Assembly (NCBI GenBank): GCA_039602395.1
Contig: JBCNJP010000027.1
Coordinates: 38,077,841-38,141,840, forward strand
From: Deinandra increscens subsp. villosa
Lineage: Eukaryota > Streptophyta > Magnoliopsida > Asterales > Asteraceae
Direction of reading: 5' to 3'
Length of the DNA stretch: 64,000 nucleotides
Part shown: positions 23,575-35,694 of the stretch, piece after piece
Layout of the letters: each line of letters starts with the position of its first letter
Numbering within the stretch: position 1 is the stretch's first letter
Position numbers and translations under genes: made by a program
The notes under the pieces: generated by a model
Told to the model about the DNA's origin: nothing
Database searches by the model: none
Seen by the model: only the letters and a program-made list of their open reading frames with translations

Positions 23575-24962
23575 TCGGGTAGGCCAGTGGCCTGTTAGTG
23601 ATCCAAATTTGCCGTTGAAAAAGTTAATTAGGTTGGTTATCCAAACAGAAAATAAGGTAAAGACATGAGGTATACCCAATTTGAGTTGGGCATGTGAGCC
23701 TACCCATGTGAGTTGGAAATGTGAGTTGGATTCAACCTTTTTCGTTTAAAATATAAAACATAATATTTTGAATAAAAATAAATCATTTCATTAGTATAAA
23801 AAAATTACATAAAACAAAATATAAAAGCACACCAAAAATTTAATGAATCTCCATCTCAACAAACTCACGTTTTGCTTTGTCCAGATGATCGGTTCTTAAT
23901 GCAAGTATGACTGATTGTCATCAAGTCATTCAAAAACCTATTAACCTAGATAGCTTTGTTTGAGTAAGAAAAAAGAAAACATAAAAAAGTAAAGCTTTGA
24001 TTGATTTAAATAAAACTTATGCTAACCTAAATTACAATTAAACTAAGAAACATGAACAAACGATACAAAAAAGCACGAGAAAGAAACAAGCAATCACATT
24101 TGGGTTTGGATTCGATGACACAATGTATAACCTGACTTAACTAACCACATTAATAAGCTACATAAAGATAGCCCCGGTTAACATATATGAACAAAGGATA
24201 ATTAAGGAATGCATCATTCATGCAACTTAGATTCAACGATTCTATACTGAATGAATAAGATAACATAAGGTACACAACGTAATCATCAACAAAACTAAAC
24301 TCTGCAATCAATAGCACCTTGCTCCTCAGTGACAAAAACCAAATAAAAGGGACGATGTATTGATGTGTGATCAAATAATTTATCCTACAAAGCTCACATA
24401 TATTAAACACATAAACAAACTTAAACTATTCACTAGTAAAAATAATAAAAGTACATTTAGGTCTAGTATATGCTCAAAAGTCAGATTTAATAAACGACAA
24501 CACAAACCCTAAGCTTAGATTTGGAATTAGAAGCAACGGTATAACCTGATTTCACTCTGGTAACAACTACATAGACATAACATTATTTGATAATATGGAA
24601 TAGCGGACAATTATGAGAGTAAGGAATCCGGCCGTGTCAACTTAATGATTTAAAGAGCAAATAAGGGCACGTGCTAAGATGTGTACTACACAACTATCAA
24701 CATATAAATATAATTCGACACAATATTACATGGTTAACGATTCTAAGACTGATAGTGGGCTAATGAGTACTAAATTAGACATATATATCTTTCAAACACA
24801 TCCATGTACATGGGCAAATTTAAGTGGTTAGGGGGGGGGGGGGGGAGAGCCCCAGTTCAAGAAGACCCCACTCAACCTTGTCGTAGTAATGCAATTTTTT
24901 TAAAAGATTTAAGTAAAAAAAAATTTGGGCCCTCAAGATTTATATTATTAGGCCCCCAGGAT
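23575..24962. other. Non-coding AT-rich stretch
   Basis: I see no gene, inverted-repeat element or tandem array here apart from a G run of about 14 at 24832. The short open frames have no recognisable content. The last part (from 24885) is repeated after the assembly gap at 30059. Confidence 0.5.
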
Positions 24963-25112
24963 CATGGTTGTAAAAACTGTCCGAGAAGACCGAGGACTCG
25001 ATGAGTACTCCCCGCCTACGCCTACAAGTCCCCGAGTACTCCCTCGATTAGGGCGAGTACTCAAAAATCCAGTCGACTGACTTTGAAGCGCCTGTCGAAT
25101 TTTACAACCATG
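24963..25112. mobile_element. hAT-type MITE (150 bp)
   Basis: CATGGTTGTAAAA and TTTTACAACCATG form perfect 13-bp inverted ends. The flanks CCCAGGAT and CCAAGGAT are an 8-bp target duplication with one mismatch. The interior carries GAGTACTC-type palindromes. Its left third recurs at 30141-30183. Confidence 0.75.
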
Positions 25113-25539
25113 CCAAGGATTCATATTTTTAGATGTTTGAATGTGATACTTAAGATGTTAATGGAGATATAGAGTTGCAAGTTTAATGGGGTTGGAGGAA
25201 GATATAAAGTGGGGAAGAAGAAGTAAACAAAAATGAATAATAAAATAATAAAAGAAAATGTTTGAGTGTCTTATAAACAAAAGTGAAACTGCCTTTTTTT
25301 TTGTTGGAACGGTAGTTAGAATGCCTTTTAAACATACCTTTTTAATTTTAATTTTTTTATTTCTTTTTCTACTATTCTTTTATTTGATTCTCATTCATTC
25401 TCTTGAATAATCTATTTATTTTATTTCTTAGCCTAGTGATAAATCTGTATTTCTTAGCCTTGTATACATTTATTTATGCCTTGTATAAAAGTTCTTAATA
25501 TGAATAAATGTAATTAGCTAATTCATTACAACCACTAGC

Positions 25540-25760
25540 TTAGCATAGTGACAAAGATGTATGACCCTTTACCATATGGTTTTGGGTTCAAGTCTCACTT
25601 GTAACAAAAGAATAAAAAATGGGGCTTACAAGTTGGGCTATGAGGTTTTCTCACCAGTGGTGAGTTTCCTCCTGATAAGGATTGGAGATGATCGGGTGAG
25701 TGGTGTAATGTCCCGTCAGTGATTTCAAATTTGCCGTTCAAACAAAAAAAGATAGCTAAT
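25540..25760 (+). mobile_element. SINE-like element (tRNA-derived head)
   Basis: A TAGCATAGTGAC A-box-like motif at about 25553 is followed by a good B-box, GGTTCAAGTCTC, at about 25587, then a body ending in GTGAGTTTCCTCCTGATAAG. The body resembles the copy at 47565-47800. No clear target duplication was found. The rest of 25113-26331 looks empty. Confidence 0.45.
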
Positions 25761-26339
25761 TCATTAAGTTATGTAGTTATTAATAAGTTCTATTTATCTT
25801 TTAAATTTACGGATTAACAGTTTTTTAAATATAGATTTATATTTCTATATTTTTATTTTGATATTTAAGGAATTGATATTTGAGAATTAAAAAAATAAAA
25901 AAAATTATTTAAAGTGTGGTCTACTAGTTGTCAATTACCTTTTGTATATGATCATTTGTATTTCTTTTCTTTAAAATAGTTCAAGCTACTTTTGGTAATA
26001 AAATTTTTATAGAATAAAATTTAGTCGACATGATCATCTAGCGCTAATGTTATACACTTAGACTAGTTTTCTATCCAGAAAATGTAAGGTCAAAATACTA
26101 GAGAGCTCATAAGATCTGGATTTTCCTTGCATAAGTATTTGATTGATGTATTACATAAAGATTTCAGTTATTTATAGGTTAGAATATATTTTAGGTTACA
26201 ACTATTAGTACATGTTTACGCATTGTATAAGCTAAAAACTTTAAAAAATTAGTATTATCTAATTTCCTAGAAACATTAGTTTTTATAAGAACCATAATGT
26301 TAACTCGTTATTTAATGTTCTGACATGTATAACTGAAAC

Positions 26340-27257
26340 TAGGGTTGGCAATTTTGATACGGACACGAAAACACGACACGAACCGACACGATGTTAACAT
26401 GTTTCGTGTTTGGGCTTAACAGGTTTCGTGTCGTTAACATGTCGATTTGTTAAGACCTGTTAAATTTCGTGTCTTAACAGGTCGAAACCTGTTAAGACAT
26501 GTTTACATTTTTAATAATATATATACTTTTTAAATAATATATTAAACATATATTAGGATAAAGTGTTTCAATAGGCGCGATAATTTTTTTTTTTGCATTT
26601 CAAAATTCCAACTCCAGTTATACTAGTAAACATACAGGCTGTGATACGTCTCTCGAACCCTAACTGAAGGCGATCGATCTCCCAGACGCACGACTCCAAC
26701 CTCGCCGTCACTCCAACCACTGCGATACGCTACCATCTTCTACAGGTATGTACCATTAAAGCTTGAACTTAAATTTTCTTTGTATAACTTTTGTGTGTAG
26801 GTTTGAGCAAAAATTGAGAAGAAACCACTGCGATACGCTACCATCTTCAAGTTTTGAGAAGAAACACTCGGCGAAAGTTGAAATTGCGATGCATGTCATT
26901 ATTCTACTTTTATGGATTGTTGTTTAAAACCGTTAAGGGTTATGTGTTTTGGTAATATTTTTCGTTGACTTTTATGAACCATTGGTGATTTATGTTTCAC
27001 TAAACAGGTTACACGTTTATGTGATATTTATCGTGTTCCTAAATGATCTCGACTGTCGATTAGTTAAAAGTTCGTGTCTAAACAAGTTTTATCGGGTCAA
27101 CCCGTTAATATACAGATCGTGTTCGTGTTTTGAAACTGGACATGAAAAGTTTTCGTGTTGTGTTCGTGTTTGAGACCAATCGTGTCGTGTCTTATCATGT
27201 CGTGTCTTATCATGTCGTGTCTTATCGTGTCGTGTCTGACACGATTTGCCAGCCCTA
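26340..27257. mobile_element. Non-autonomous hAT element (918 bp) with internal host-like insert
   Basis: TAGGGTTGGCAA on the left and TTGCCAGCCCTA on the right are inverted, and ACTGAAAC is duplicated on both sides (26332-26339, 27258-27265). Subterminal CGTGTC/GACACG motifs abound, including a GTCGTGTCTTATCAT tandem repeat near 27185-27230. The interior 26640-26890 has different, more GC-rich composition with a splice-donor-like TACAGGTATG at 26740, and the phrase CCACTGCGATACGCTACC occurs twice. It may be a captured gene leader. Confidence 0.75.
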
Positions 27258-27743
27258 ACTGAAACCACCTTCAAACCTCATACAGAGAAATATTGTGATG
27301 ACCCGACCCGATAAAGTTCCTCTTTATGGACCTAACAAAAGAGTTTTTGGCTATCCGAATATTGAATTAACCAATTTCGCCTCACTGATTGAAAATCTTG
27401 GACCCGTCACTGTCCATATATCAAACAACATAAAATAAACCCTTAATTGTTAACATGTTTAAGCAACTAAAGGATATTTAATGTCTAGTAAAGTGAAACC
27501 AAATTGAATACCTATACTAACCTAAAACCTACATCCGATTATGATTAAAAGTAACTATTTAACAAAACATAAAAACAAAGAAATCAGAGATTGTCACCAT
27601 AACAATTCTTCATTAAAATATTAAGTAAGCTCCTTGATGCCTCTCAAATGCATGTGACAAAAAGAAGTTGTTCCTGTTCCTCTTTGATATACGCACAGCA
27701 GCCCCAAAGGGGACTGCCGCTTGCAGCCTTTATGAACCCCCAG
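27258..27743. other. Unassigned sequence before the duplicated block
   Basis: No gene is seen. TGATGACCCGACCCGATAAAG near 27297 is LTR- or MITE-like but has no partner in the window. A GC-rich patch with CAGCCCCAAAGGGGACTG lies at 27700-27720. Confidence 0.4.
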
Positions 27744-28322
27744 GAACTGTCATGCGTATGCAGTGCGAATGCTTTTTAATTTTCATCTTCGGTCAAATGC
27801 CAATAGCAGCCCATTATCCGAATTGATTGAAACCAGGCTCATCTAATCTTTTAGTTTTAGCCCAATAAACATTGGATTTCATTTCATAGCCTCACGTGAG
27901 CTTGCTGTTGTATTTCTTTTATTTCCATTTGTTTAGGAGTAGCTCAAATACCGAACAATTATAAGCCTACAAAAATCAGTTAAAGTTTAGCTCATATTAG
28001 GCTTTTTTTTTAATCCATGCCTCTCCATATAATTAAGGACATGAGGTATACCTCTAGTCATGTTAAACTTTAATACCGTCACGTCATCGCTGACTAGATT
28101 TTAACACCACATAACACCACATGGGTATACTCCATGTTATGTGGTGTTGTGTTATCACTATTTTATTATTTTTTTTCTTTTTAATTTTGAGATATAAAAA
28201 TAACACATTAATCTTAAAAATATAAATACTTCATTTAAATAAAAAAAACTACATATACTTGATTAAAAAAAACTACAAATACTTCATTTAAATAAAAAAC
28301 TACAAATACTAGAAAAAAAAAA

Positions 28323-29018
28323 CTAATCGTCATGTAATTCACTCATGATTTTTTCCTTCTCTTTCTCAATCATTTCTCGTTGCTTCGGAGTCAAGTTCGA
28401 TGTATCAATGCCGAGAACATGGAATTGTTGAAGACAATATTTTTTCTCTCGCAATTGGGTTCTTTTTTCATGTTCCGTGTTAAACCTCGTCATTTGTGCG
28501 TTCATAGCTTTGTCCAACTCTAACTCCTTTTCTTGTCGAACCGCCTTCTTCTTCCCCATGGGACTTCGCAAAACCTCTTGTTGAGGTTGTGTTTCGTCTT
28601 CGTCCTCCAACACCGTATCATCGTTTAAGTTGATGTTGCAACGTCCCGTTGAGTTGGAGCTCATGGGACTATCGTGGTTGGTCGAGGAGCGCTTCTTGCT
28701 AACGGTGGAACCTTCCATAATCTCATTGAATTTTGGAGACGCTTTCAAAATTTGATAATGTTGAAGAAGAGGTGACGACTTGTTGTGGTCGTCTTTGTAG
28801 CGAGCAACAACGATGTTTATCAAATCGGCGTCGCTTGCACCGCTAGGACGGGTTCGATCCACTTGCACCATAATCCCATGGAATTTCCCAATTTTCGTCT
28901 TTTTGGTGCTCCACTTGCCGCTAAGTTTGTCGTTGTTGCGGAATATCGGGAGCTCATTGAGTTTTGCGGCTTCCTTCAAGCTAGCGTGATTTCGTGCTAA
29001 CTCGATCCCAAAACGCAT
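28323..29018 (-). pseudogene. Harbinger-type ORF1-like protein, C-terminal part (copy 1)
   Basis: 231 open codons. The first 75 residues resemble the second half of a Myb/SANT-like trihelix domain (LSGKWSTKKTKIGKFHG, then DRTRPSGASDADLI). The C-terminal 90 residues are a charged helix like the NAM-associated domain (QEKELELDKAMNAQMTRF, LREKKYCLQQF, TPKQREMIEKEKEK). Such proteins are known partners of PIF/Harbinger transposases and also occur as domesticated genes. The N-terminal half is on the far side of a (TA)n-flanked insertion, as seen in copies 2 and 3, so the gene is split. No DDE transposase is in the window. A domesticated host gene is an alternative. Confidence 0.55.
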
Positions 29019-29036
29019 CTTTAGTTTGCGAGTTAC

Positions 29037-29092
<56 letters not shown>

Positions 29093-29101
<9 letters not shown>

Positions 29102-29558
29102 GTTCTATGGAAAACACTTCATTTTAGGGAAACATGAAAAACCACTTTCTAACTATTGATTTAAAATTAATGGTTGAGATCAAATGAGGGCAAAGATGGT
29201 AAATTTGGAGGGTTTAATAATGGCATAATAGATAAATGATATTTTTATTAATAAATGTTTTAATTAATTTCTCTCCACAATCTTCTTTTTCCTTAAATAT
29301 CTCTCTCCGTCTCTCTCCTTTAATTGCAAATTTTAGACCAAATTTTAGAAAAGAAAAACAAACAAAATTTATAAAAGAAAAAAAATCATTGATCACCGGT
29401 TCATCACCAGAGTAACGATTGTTACACAGTTGTAACTATAACTAATCAACGTATACAAATTTTGTTACAACTGTATATATATTCGTGTTACATTCGTGTA
29501 ACAGTAATTTCATATATATTTTTCAAGAAAATATTGAAGGTTACATATGCGTAACAAT
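29093..29558. mobile_element. Micron-like element A, copy 1 (cut by the gap)
   Basis: It begins TAGGGTAGGGTTCTATGG directly after a pure (TA)n tract (29038-29092) and matches the start of 35693-36625. The last visible bases are a GTTACATATGCGTAAC dyad three bases before the N run. Confidence 0.6.
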
Positions 29559-30058
29559 NNNNNNNNNNNNNNNNNNNNNNNNNNNNNNNNNNNNNNNNNN
29601 NNNNNNNNNNNNNNNNNNNNNNNNNNNNNNNNNNNNNNNNNNNNNNNNNNNNNNNNNNNNNNNNNNNNNNNNNNNNNNNNNNNNNNNNNNNNNNNNNNNN
29701 NNNNNNNNNNNNNNNNNNNNNNNNNNNNNNNNNNNNNNNNNNNNNNNNNNNNNNNNNNNNNNNNNNNNNNNNNNNNNNNNNNNNNNNNNNNNNNNNNNNN
29801 NNNNNNNNNNNNNNNNNNNNNNNNNNNNNNNNNNNNNNNNNNNNNNNNNNNNNNNNNNNNNNNNNNNNNNNNNNNNNNNNNNNNNNNNNNNNNNNNNNNN
29901 NNNNNNNNNNNNNNNNNNNNNNNNNNNNNNNNNNNNNNNNNNNNNNNNNNNNNNNNNNNNNNNNNNNNNNNNNNNNNNNNNNNNNNNNNNNNNNNNNNNN
30001 NNNNNNNNNNNNNNNNNNNNNNNNNNNNNNNNNNNNNNNNNNNNNNNNNNNNNNNNNN
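29559..30058. other. Assembly gap, exactly 500 N
   Basis: The uniform run of 500 unknown bases is a scaffold join of conventional size, so true distance and order across it are unknown. Open frames drawn through it are meaningless. Confidence 0.99.
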
Positions 30059-30183
30059 AGTAATGCAATTTTTTTAAAAGGTTTAAGTAAAAAAAATTAG
30101 GGCCCTCAAGATTTATATTATTAGGCCCCCAGGATCATGGTTGTAAAAACTGTCCGAGAAGACCGAGGACTCGATGAGTACTC
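30059..30183 (+). repeat. Second copy of 24885-25010
   Basis: The first 125 bases after the gap repeat 24885-25010, including the left end of the hAT MITE, with one or two differences. They then switch at GAGTACTC directly into Copia coding sequence. Confidence 0.9.
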
Positions 30184-30186
30184 AGT

Positions 30187-33100
30187 TTGGTAAGAGAACT
30201 TAAGAAAAAGATAGAAGTTAAAGAACAGTATGAGGGCTTGTTTGTGAGGGGAAGAACTGAGTCAAGAGATACTCAGTTTGGTAAGAGAAGAAATGAGAAT
30301 AGGTCTAAATCAAAGGGTAGGAGGAAATGTTTTATTTGCCAATCAGAGAAACATTTGAAAAAGGATTGTCCCAATAGGAAGAGTTATAACAAGAATGATG
30401 GAAATAGAAGTTATAATAATCCTAAGAATGTAAGCTATAATGCTGATGTTGATAGTGAGGGATATGAGAGTGCAGAAGTACTAGCTGTTACCACAGGAGA
30501 GATTTCACCATCCTGGATTCTTGACTCAGGATGTTCCTTTCATATGACCCCTGTGAAAGAGGTGTTTCAGAATCTAAAAATGACCAGGAGTGGAGTTGTT
30601 CAACTAGGTGATGACAGACCATGTGAGATTGTAGGTATAGGGAATGTGTGCCTTAAAATTCAAGGTGGTGGTGAAATCATATTAAGAGATGTGAGATATA
30701 TACCTGATCTCAGAAGAAGTTTGATCTCTTTAGGTTCATTGGAATGTGAAGGATATCATGTTAGCTTAAGAAATGGAAGAGCCAAAGTTAGCAAAGGGAG
30801 TTTAGTGATGTTAACAGGAACTAGGATGGGTAATAACATATATTTTCTTGATGGTGAGGCTAGTGCTAATGCTGTTGATAGTAATCAGACCAAGGAACAA
30901 GAAAAGGCCAAGCTGTGGCATATGAGGCTAGCTCATACAAGTAAGCAAGGGTTAAGTGAGTTAAGCTCTCAAGGAATCTTGACTGATTTAAAGTCATTTG
31001 ACCCAGGTTTTTGTGAAAATTGTGTGCTAGGTAAATCTCATAGGGTTAAGTTTGGGAAAGGCATGCATTATTCTAAGGGAATATTAGAGTATCTTCATGC
31101 AGATTTATGGGGTCCTACTAAGCATCAATCCTTAGGTGGAGCTTCCTACTTTCTATCTATCATAGATGACTATTCCAGGAGAGTGTGGGTAGTTTTGTTG
31201 AAACATAAGGATGAGACCTTTCATAAGTTTAAGGATTGGGCAAATATGATAGAGAAACAGTCAGATAGTAAAATTAAGAAATTGAGAACTGACAATGGTT
31301 TGGAATTCTGTAATAATGAGTTTGATGATTGGTGTAGATCTAAAGGTGTAGGTAGACATAGGACTGTGGCTTACACGCCCCTCAGCAAAATGGTTTAGCT
31401 GAGAGGATGAATAGGACACTCCTAGATAAAGTGAGATGTTTGCTGTTGAATGCTGGTATGCCCAAGAGATTTTGGGGTGAAGCTTTATCTACTGCTGCAT
31501 ACTTAATCAATAGAACACCTTCATCTGCTATTCAGATGAAAACACCTTTAGAAAGGTGGAGTGGCAGGAAACCAGAGCTAGGAAATTTAAGAGTGTTTGG
31601 TACTATGGCCTATGCACACACTAATACAGGAAAACTGGATCCCAGGGCTGAGAAGTGTATTATGCTGGGTTATCCAGAAGGGGTTAAAGGGTATAGGTTG
31701 TGGAGGATGACTCCTGGTAAACAAAAGGTTATCATTAGCAGAGATGTGGTATTCAATGAAACTGTATTTTACAAAGATATGGTTAAAAGTGGTAAAGGTC
31801 AAGGCACTAATGATGAAACAGGACAAGGGGGTGTTCAGTTTGAGGTGGAGAATCCAATGGTGAACTTTATGATGAGTTTGAGGTGGAGAGACTTGAGGAC
31901 AGTGACAGTGATCATGAAGGGCAACTACAGATGCAGCCTCATAATTCACCTGGTAACTCAAACAGTGCAGGATCAAGTAGTGCTGGATCATCAACAAAAG
32001 AGTTATCAGAAAGATCAGGAGAAGATGAGCCACCCTATAGTATTGCAAGAAATAGGACTAGAAGAGAGAGTGTAGTTCCTATAAGGTTCAGGCATGATCA
32101 AGATCTTGCTGCTTTTGTGTTTAATGTTGCTGCAATGGAAAGTATTGTAGAGCCAGTGACAGTTGAAGAGGCTTTGAGATCACCTCAAAAGAAGAAGTGG
32201 AAAGCAGCAATGGATGATGAGATGCATTCTTTGTTGAAGAATAAAACTTGGGTTCTTGTTGATCCACCAAGAAATCAGAAACTTGTAAAGTGTAAATGGC
32301 TTTTCAAGTTAAAAGAAAGTGTAACTGATCTTGAATCTATTAGGTACAAGGCTAGGCTTGTTGCAAAGGGGTTTACTCAACAAGAAGGGATTGATTACAA
32401 TGAGATACTTTCTCCAGTGGTGAAGCATACTTCTATCAGAATATTGATGTCATTGGTAGCTAGAGAAGATATGGAGTTGGAACAATTAGATGTCAAAACT
32501 GCCTTCCTTCATGGCAGTCTTGATGAGGTTATATATATGAATCAACCTCAAGGATACATCACAAAGGGACAGGAGCATAAGGTTTGTCTTTTGAAAAGGT
32601 CTTTATATGGACTGAAACAGTCTCTAAGGATGTGGTACAAGAGGTTTGATGATCATATGATTGCCAGGGGTTTCAACAGGAGTTCATATGACCCTTGTGT
32701 CTACTACAGGGAGTATAAGGTAAATTCCTATGTATATCTTTTACTTTATGTTGATGATATGCTTGTAGCATGCAGGGACAGGTCAGTGATAGGAGCTACA
32801 AAGAGGATGCTGATGGAAGCATTTGAAATGAAGGAACTTGGGGAGGCTAAGAAAATCATTGGGATGGAGATCAAGAGAGATAGGAGCAGAAGACTAATTA
32901 TGCTGTCTCAGGAGTCCTATGTTACTAAGGTACTAAATAACTACAGTATGGAGTATTCAAAGCCTGTGTCAACACCACTAGGACCTCATTTTAAGATGTC
33001 AAAGCAAGATAGTCCAAAAACATTAGAAGAACAGGAATATATGGCAAAGGTACCTTATGCAAGTGTTGTAGGTAGTCTGATGTTTTTGATGGTATGCACC

Positions 33101-33715
33101 AGACCAGATATAGGATATGCTGTTGGAATGGTGAGTAGATTTTTGAGTTGTCCTGGTAAGATTCACTGGGAAGCAGTGAAATGGATATTAAGATATCTAA
33201 ATGGGACAAGATCACTAGGTATAGTGTATGGCAATAGTGGTGATCTAAACTCAGTGGTGACAGGGTTTGTAGATTCGGATTTTGCAAAGGATAGAGATAA
33301 AGGTAGATCAGTAACAGGTTATGTTTTTAAGGTGTATGGTGGCCTAGTTAGTTGGAAATCTACCTTGCAACATGTAGTTGCTCTATCCACCACAGAGGCA
33401 GAGTTTATTGCTCTGACAGAGGCTGTGAAGGAAGCTATATGGCTAACTGGTTTTACTAAGGAGTTGGGATTGAATATTACTTCTGCTCAGGTAAATTGTG
33501 ATAAGAGAAGTGCAATTCAATTATCTAAAAACCAGGTGTTTCATAGCAGGAGTAAGCATATTGATGTGAAGTTGTATTTCATAAGAGAAGTGGTGGCTTC
33601 AAAATAGGTATTGGTAAAGTATGTGGATACCAAGGAGAATAGTGCTGATATGCTTACTAAATGTGTACCTCTGAGCAAGTTTAAGTTTTGTTTAGAGAGC
33701 TTGGGGGTAGGTTAA
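30187..33715 (+). pseudogene. Copia gag-pol polyprotein, decayed
   Basis: A CCHC knuckle (CFICQSEKHLKKDC) lies near 30331, and the protease site ILDSGCSFHM near 30517. The integrase has an HHCC zinc site (LWHMRLAH...CENCVLGK), the core HADLWGP, and RTDNGLEF near 31287. The reverse transcriptase has YVDDM near 32750. RNase H has VDSDFAKD and STTEAEF. A one-base frameshift at about 31378-31383 ends the first frame after TPLSKMV. A second frame change occurs at about 31860-31885, between integrase and reverse transcriptase. An in-frame TAG at 33605-33607 precedes the normal C-terminus (to 33715). It is therefore not functional as one product. Confidence 0.9.
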
Positions 33716-33947
33716 TAATTTCAAAGTGATATGAACTATCAGAGTTGAGAGTATTTTCAGTTCTGGATAGTATTTGTTGGGTTGATAATCTGAGTTTGCT
33801 AGTAAGTTTGTAATATTCTATAGAATGATTTCACATTAGTATAGGCAAATCCATTGGATCCCTACTATGCAATGATGGAGGTGTTTTATGGTGAATATTG
33901 CAGAGTTGCTAAGCTTGAAGATATCAACTTGATAATAAGGTGGAGAA

Positions 33948-34336
33948 TGTTAGGAATATTGTCAAGTTTCTAAAGGTTTTATATGGAAATAGCTTGTTTC
34001 CTAAAGTTTAGGGGCTAAATCTGTCAAGGCTGGAACTCCAGGGGTGTTAGTTGTCTAATCTGATGATACGTTTGTTAATTACCGTTGGAGCTTTCTGTTT
34101 AGGTATAAGATCGCGTGAGCTGTGATTTTGGGGATAACTTCTCTTCGATTACATTTCCTAATTCCTTTTGTTTTCTCTCTTGGTTATTCATTCCGAATCT
34201 TGTATAACTTCTTGATGTTCAATTCGTCTTGTGAATCGTTCAATTTAGTTTGAATGTATTTGTTCTTATTGTTTTGATTATTAGAGTTGATTGATTGATT
34301 GAATTGGTTGTTCCGCATTTGATTACCAATTCTACA
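33948..34336 (+). repeat. 3' LTR of the Copia element (389 bp)
   Basis: It begins TGTTAGGAATATTGTCAAG after a purine tract and ends ACCAATTCTACA, giving TG...CA boundaries. The boundary is confirmed by the switch at 34337 into sequence homologous to the empty site at 27744. The 3' untranslated part of the element fills 33716-33947. Confidence 0.85.
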
Positions 34337-34915
34337 GAACTGTCATGCGTATGCAGTGCGAATGCTTTTTAATTTTCATCTTCGGTCAAATGCCAATAGC
34401 AGCCCATTATCCGAATTGATTGAAACCAGGCTCATCTAATCTTTTAGTTTTAGCCCAATAAACATTGGATTTCATTTCATAGCCTCACGTGAGCTTGCTG
34501 TTGTATTTCTTTTATTTCCATTTGTTTAGGAGTAGCTCGAATATCGAACAATTATAAGCCTACAAAAATCCGTTAAAGTTTAGCTTATATTAGGCTTTTT
34601 TTTTAATCCATGCCTCTCTATATAATTAAGGACATGAGCTATACCTCTAGTCATGTTAAACTTTAATACCGTCACGTCATCACTGACTAGATTTTAACAC
34701 CACATAACACCACATGGGTATACTCTATGTTATGTGGTGTTGTGTTATCACTATTTTATTATTTTTTTTCTTTTTAATTTTGAGATATAAAAATAACTCA
34801 TTAATCTTAAAATATAAATACTTCATTTAAATAAAAAAAACTACAGATACTTGATTAAAAAAAACTACAAATACTTCATTTAAATAAAAAAACTACAAAT
34901 ACTAGAAAAAAAAAA

Positions 34916-35611
34916 CTAATCGTCATGTAATTCACTCATGATTTTTTCCTTCTCTTTCTCAATCATTTCTCGTTGCTTCGGAGTCAAGTTCGATGTATCA
35001 ATGCCGAGAACATGGAATTGTTGAAGACAATATTTTTTCTCTCGCAATTGGATTCTTTTTTCATGTTCCGTGTTAAACCTCGTCATTTGTGCGTTCATAG
35101 CTTTGTCCAACTCTAACTCCTTTTCTTGTCGAACCGCCTTCTTCTTCCCCATGGGACTTCGCAAAACCTCTTGTTGAGGTTGTGTTTCGTCTTCGTCCTC
35201 CAACACCGTATCATCGTTTAAGTTGATGTTGCAACGTCCCGTTGAGTTGGAGCTCATGGGACTATCGTGGTTGGTCGAGGAGCGCTTCTTGCTAACGGTG
35301 GAACCTTCCATAATCTCATTGAATTTTGGAGACGCTTTCAAAATTTGATAATGTTGAAGAAGAGGTGACGACTTGTTGTGGTCGTCTTTGTAGCGAGCAA
35401 CAGCAATGTTTATCAAATCGGCGTTGCTTGCACCGCTAGGACGGGTTCGATCCACTTGCACCATAATCCCATGGAATTTCCCAATTTTCGTCTTTTTGGT
35501 GCTCCACTTGCCGCTAAGTTTGTCGTTGTTGCGGAATATCGGGAGCTCATTGAGTTTTGCGGCTTCCTTCAAGCTAGCGTGATTTCGTGCTAACTCGATC
35601 CCAAAACGCAT
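34916..35611 (-). pseudogene. Harbinger-type ORF1-like protein, C-terminal part (copy 2)
   Basis: 231 codons, differing from copy 1 by only a few residues (for example SNADLINIAV in place of SDADLINIVV, and KRIQLREKK in place of KRTQLREKK). It has the same trihelix remnant and NAM-associated C-terminal helix. The matching N-terminal half lies at 36715-37164 on the same strand, with element A and two (TA)n tracts in between. The gene could be read only if that insertion were spliced out as an intron, which I cannot establish. Confidence 0.55.
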
Positions 35612-35632
35612 CTTTAGTTTGCGAGTTACCTA

Positions 35633-35692
<60 letters not shown>

Positions 35693-35694
<2 letters not shown>

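Larger units (their letters stand above)
27744..29558. repeat. Duplicated block, copy 1 (interrupted by the gap)
   Basis: It is collinear and nearly identical (few differences by eye) with 34337-36157. It starts at GAACTGTCATGCG, which here is an uninterrupted site, whereas in copy 2 the same GAACT directly follows a Copia LTR. It ends at the run of N. Confidence 0.9.
30184..34336 (+). mobile_element. 5'-truncated Ty1/Copia retrotransposon
   Basis: Domain order is gag zinc knuckle, protease, integrase, reverse transcriptase, RNase H, which is diagnostic of Copia. The 5' LTR, primer site and start of gag are missing. The 3' LTR is 33948-34336, preceded by a purine-rich AAGGTGGAGA. The right flank is GAACT, and the same GAACT is an unoccupied site at 27744, consistent with a 5-bp target duplication. 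Coding decay shows it is inactive. Confidence 0.9.

Noticed and set aside
29485..30077. Three frames of 175-192 codons
   Set aside because: They consist almost entirely of the unknown bases of the assembly gap.
31587..32048. 153-codon minus-strand frame
   Set aside because: It is the antisense of Copia pol coding sequence.
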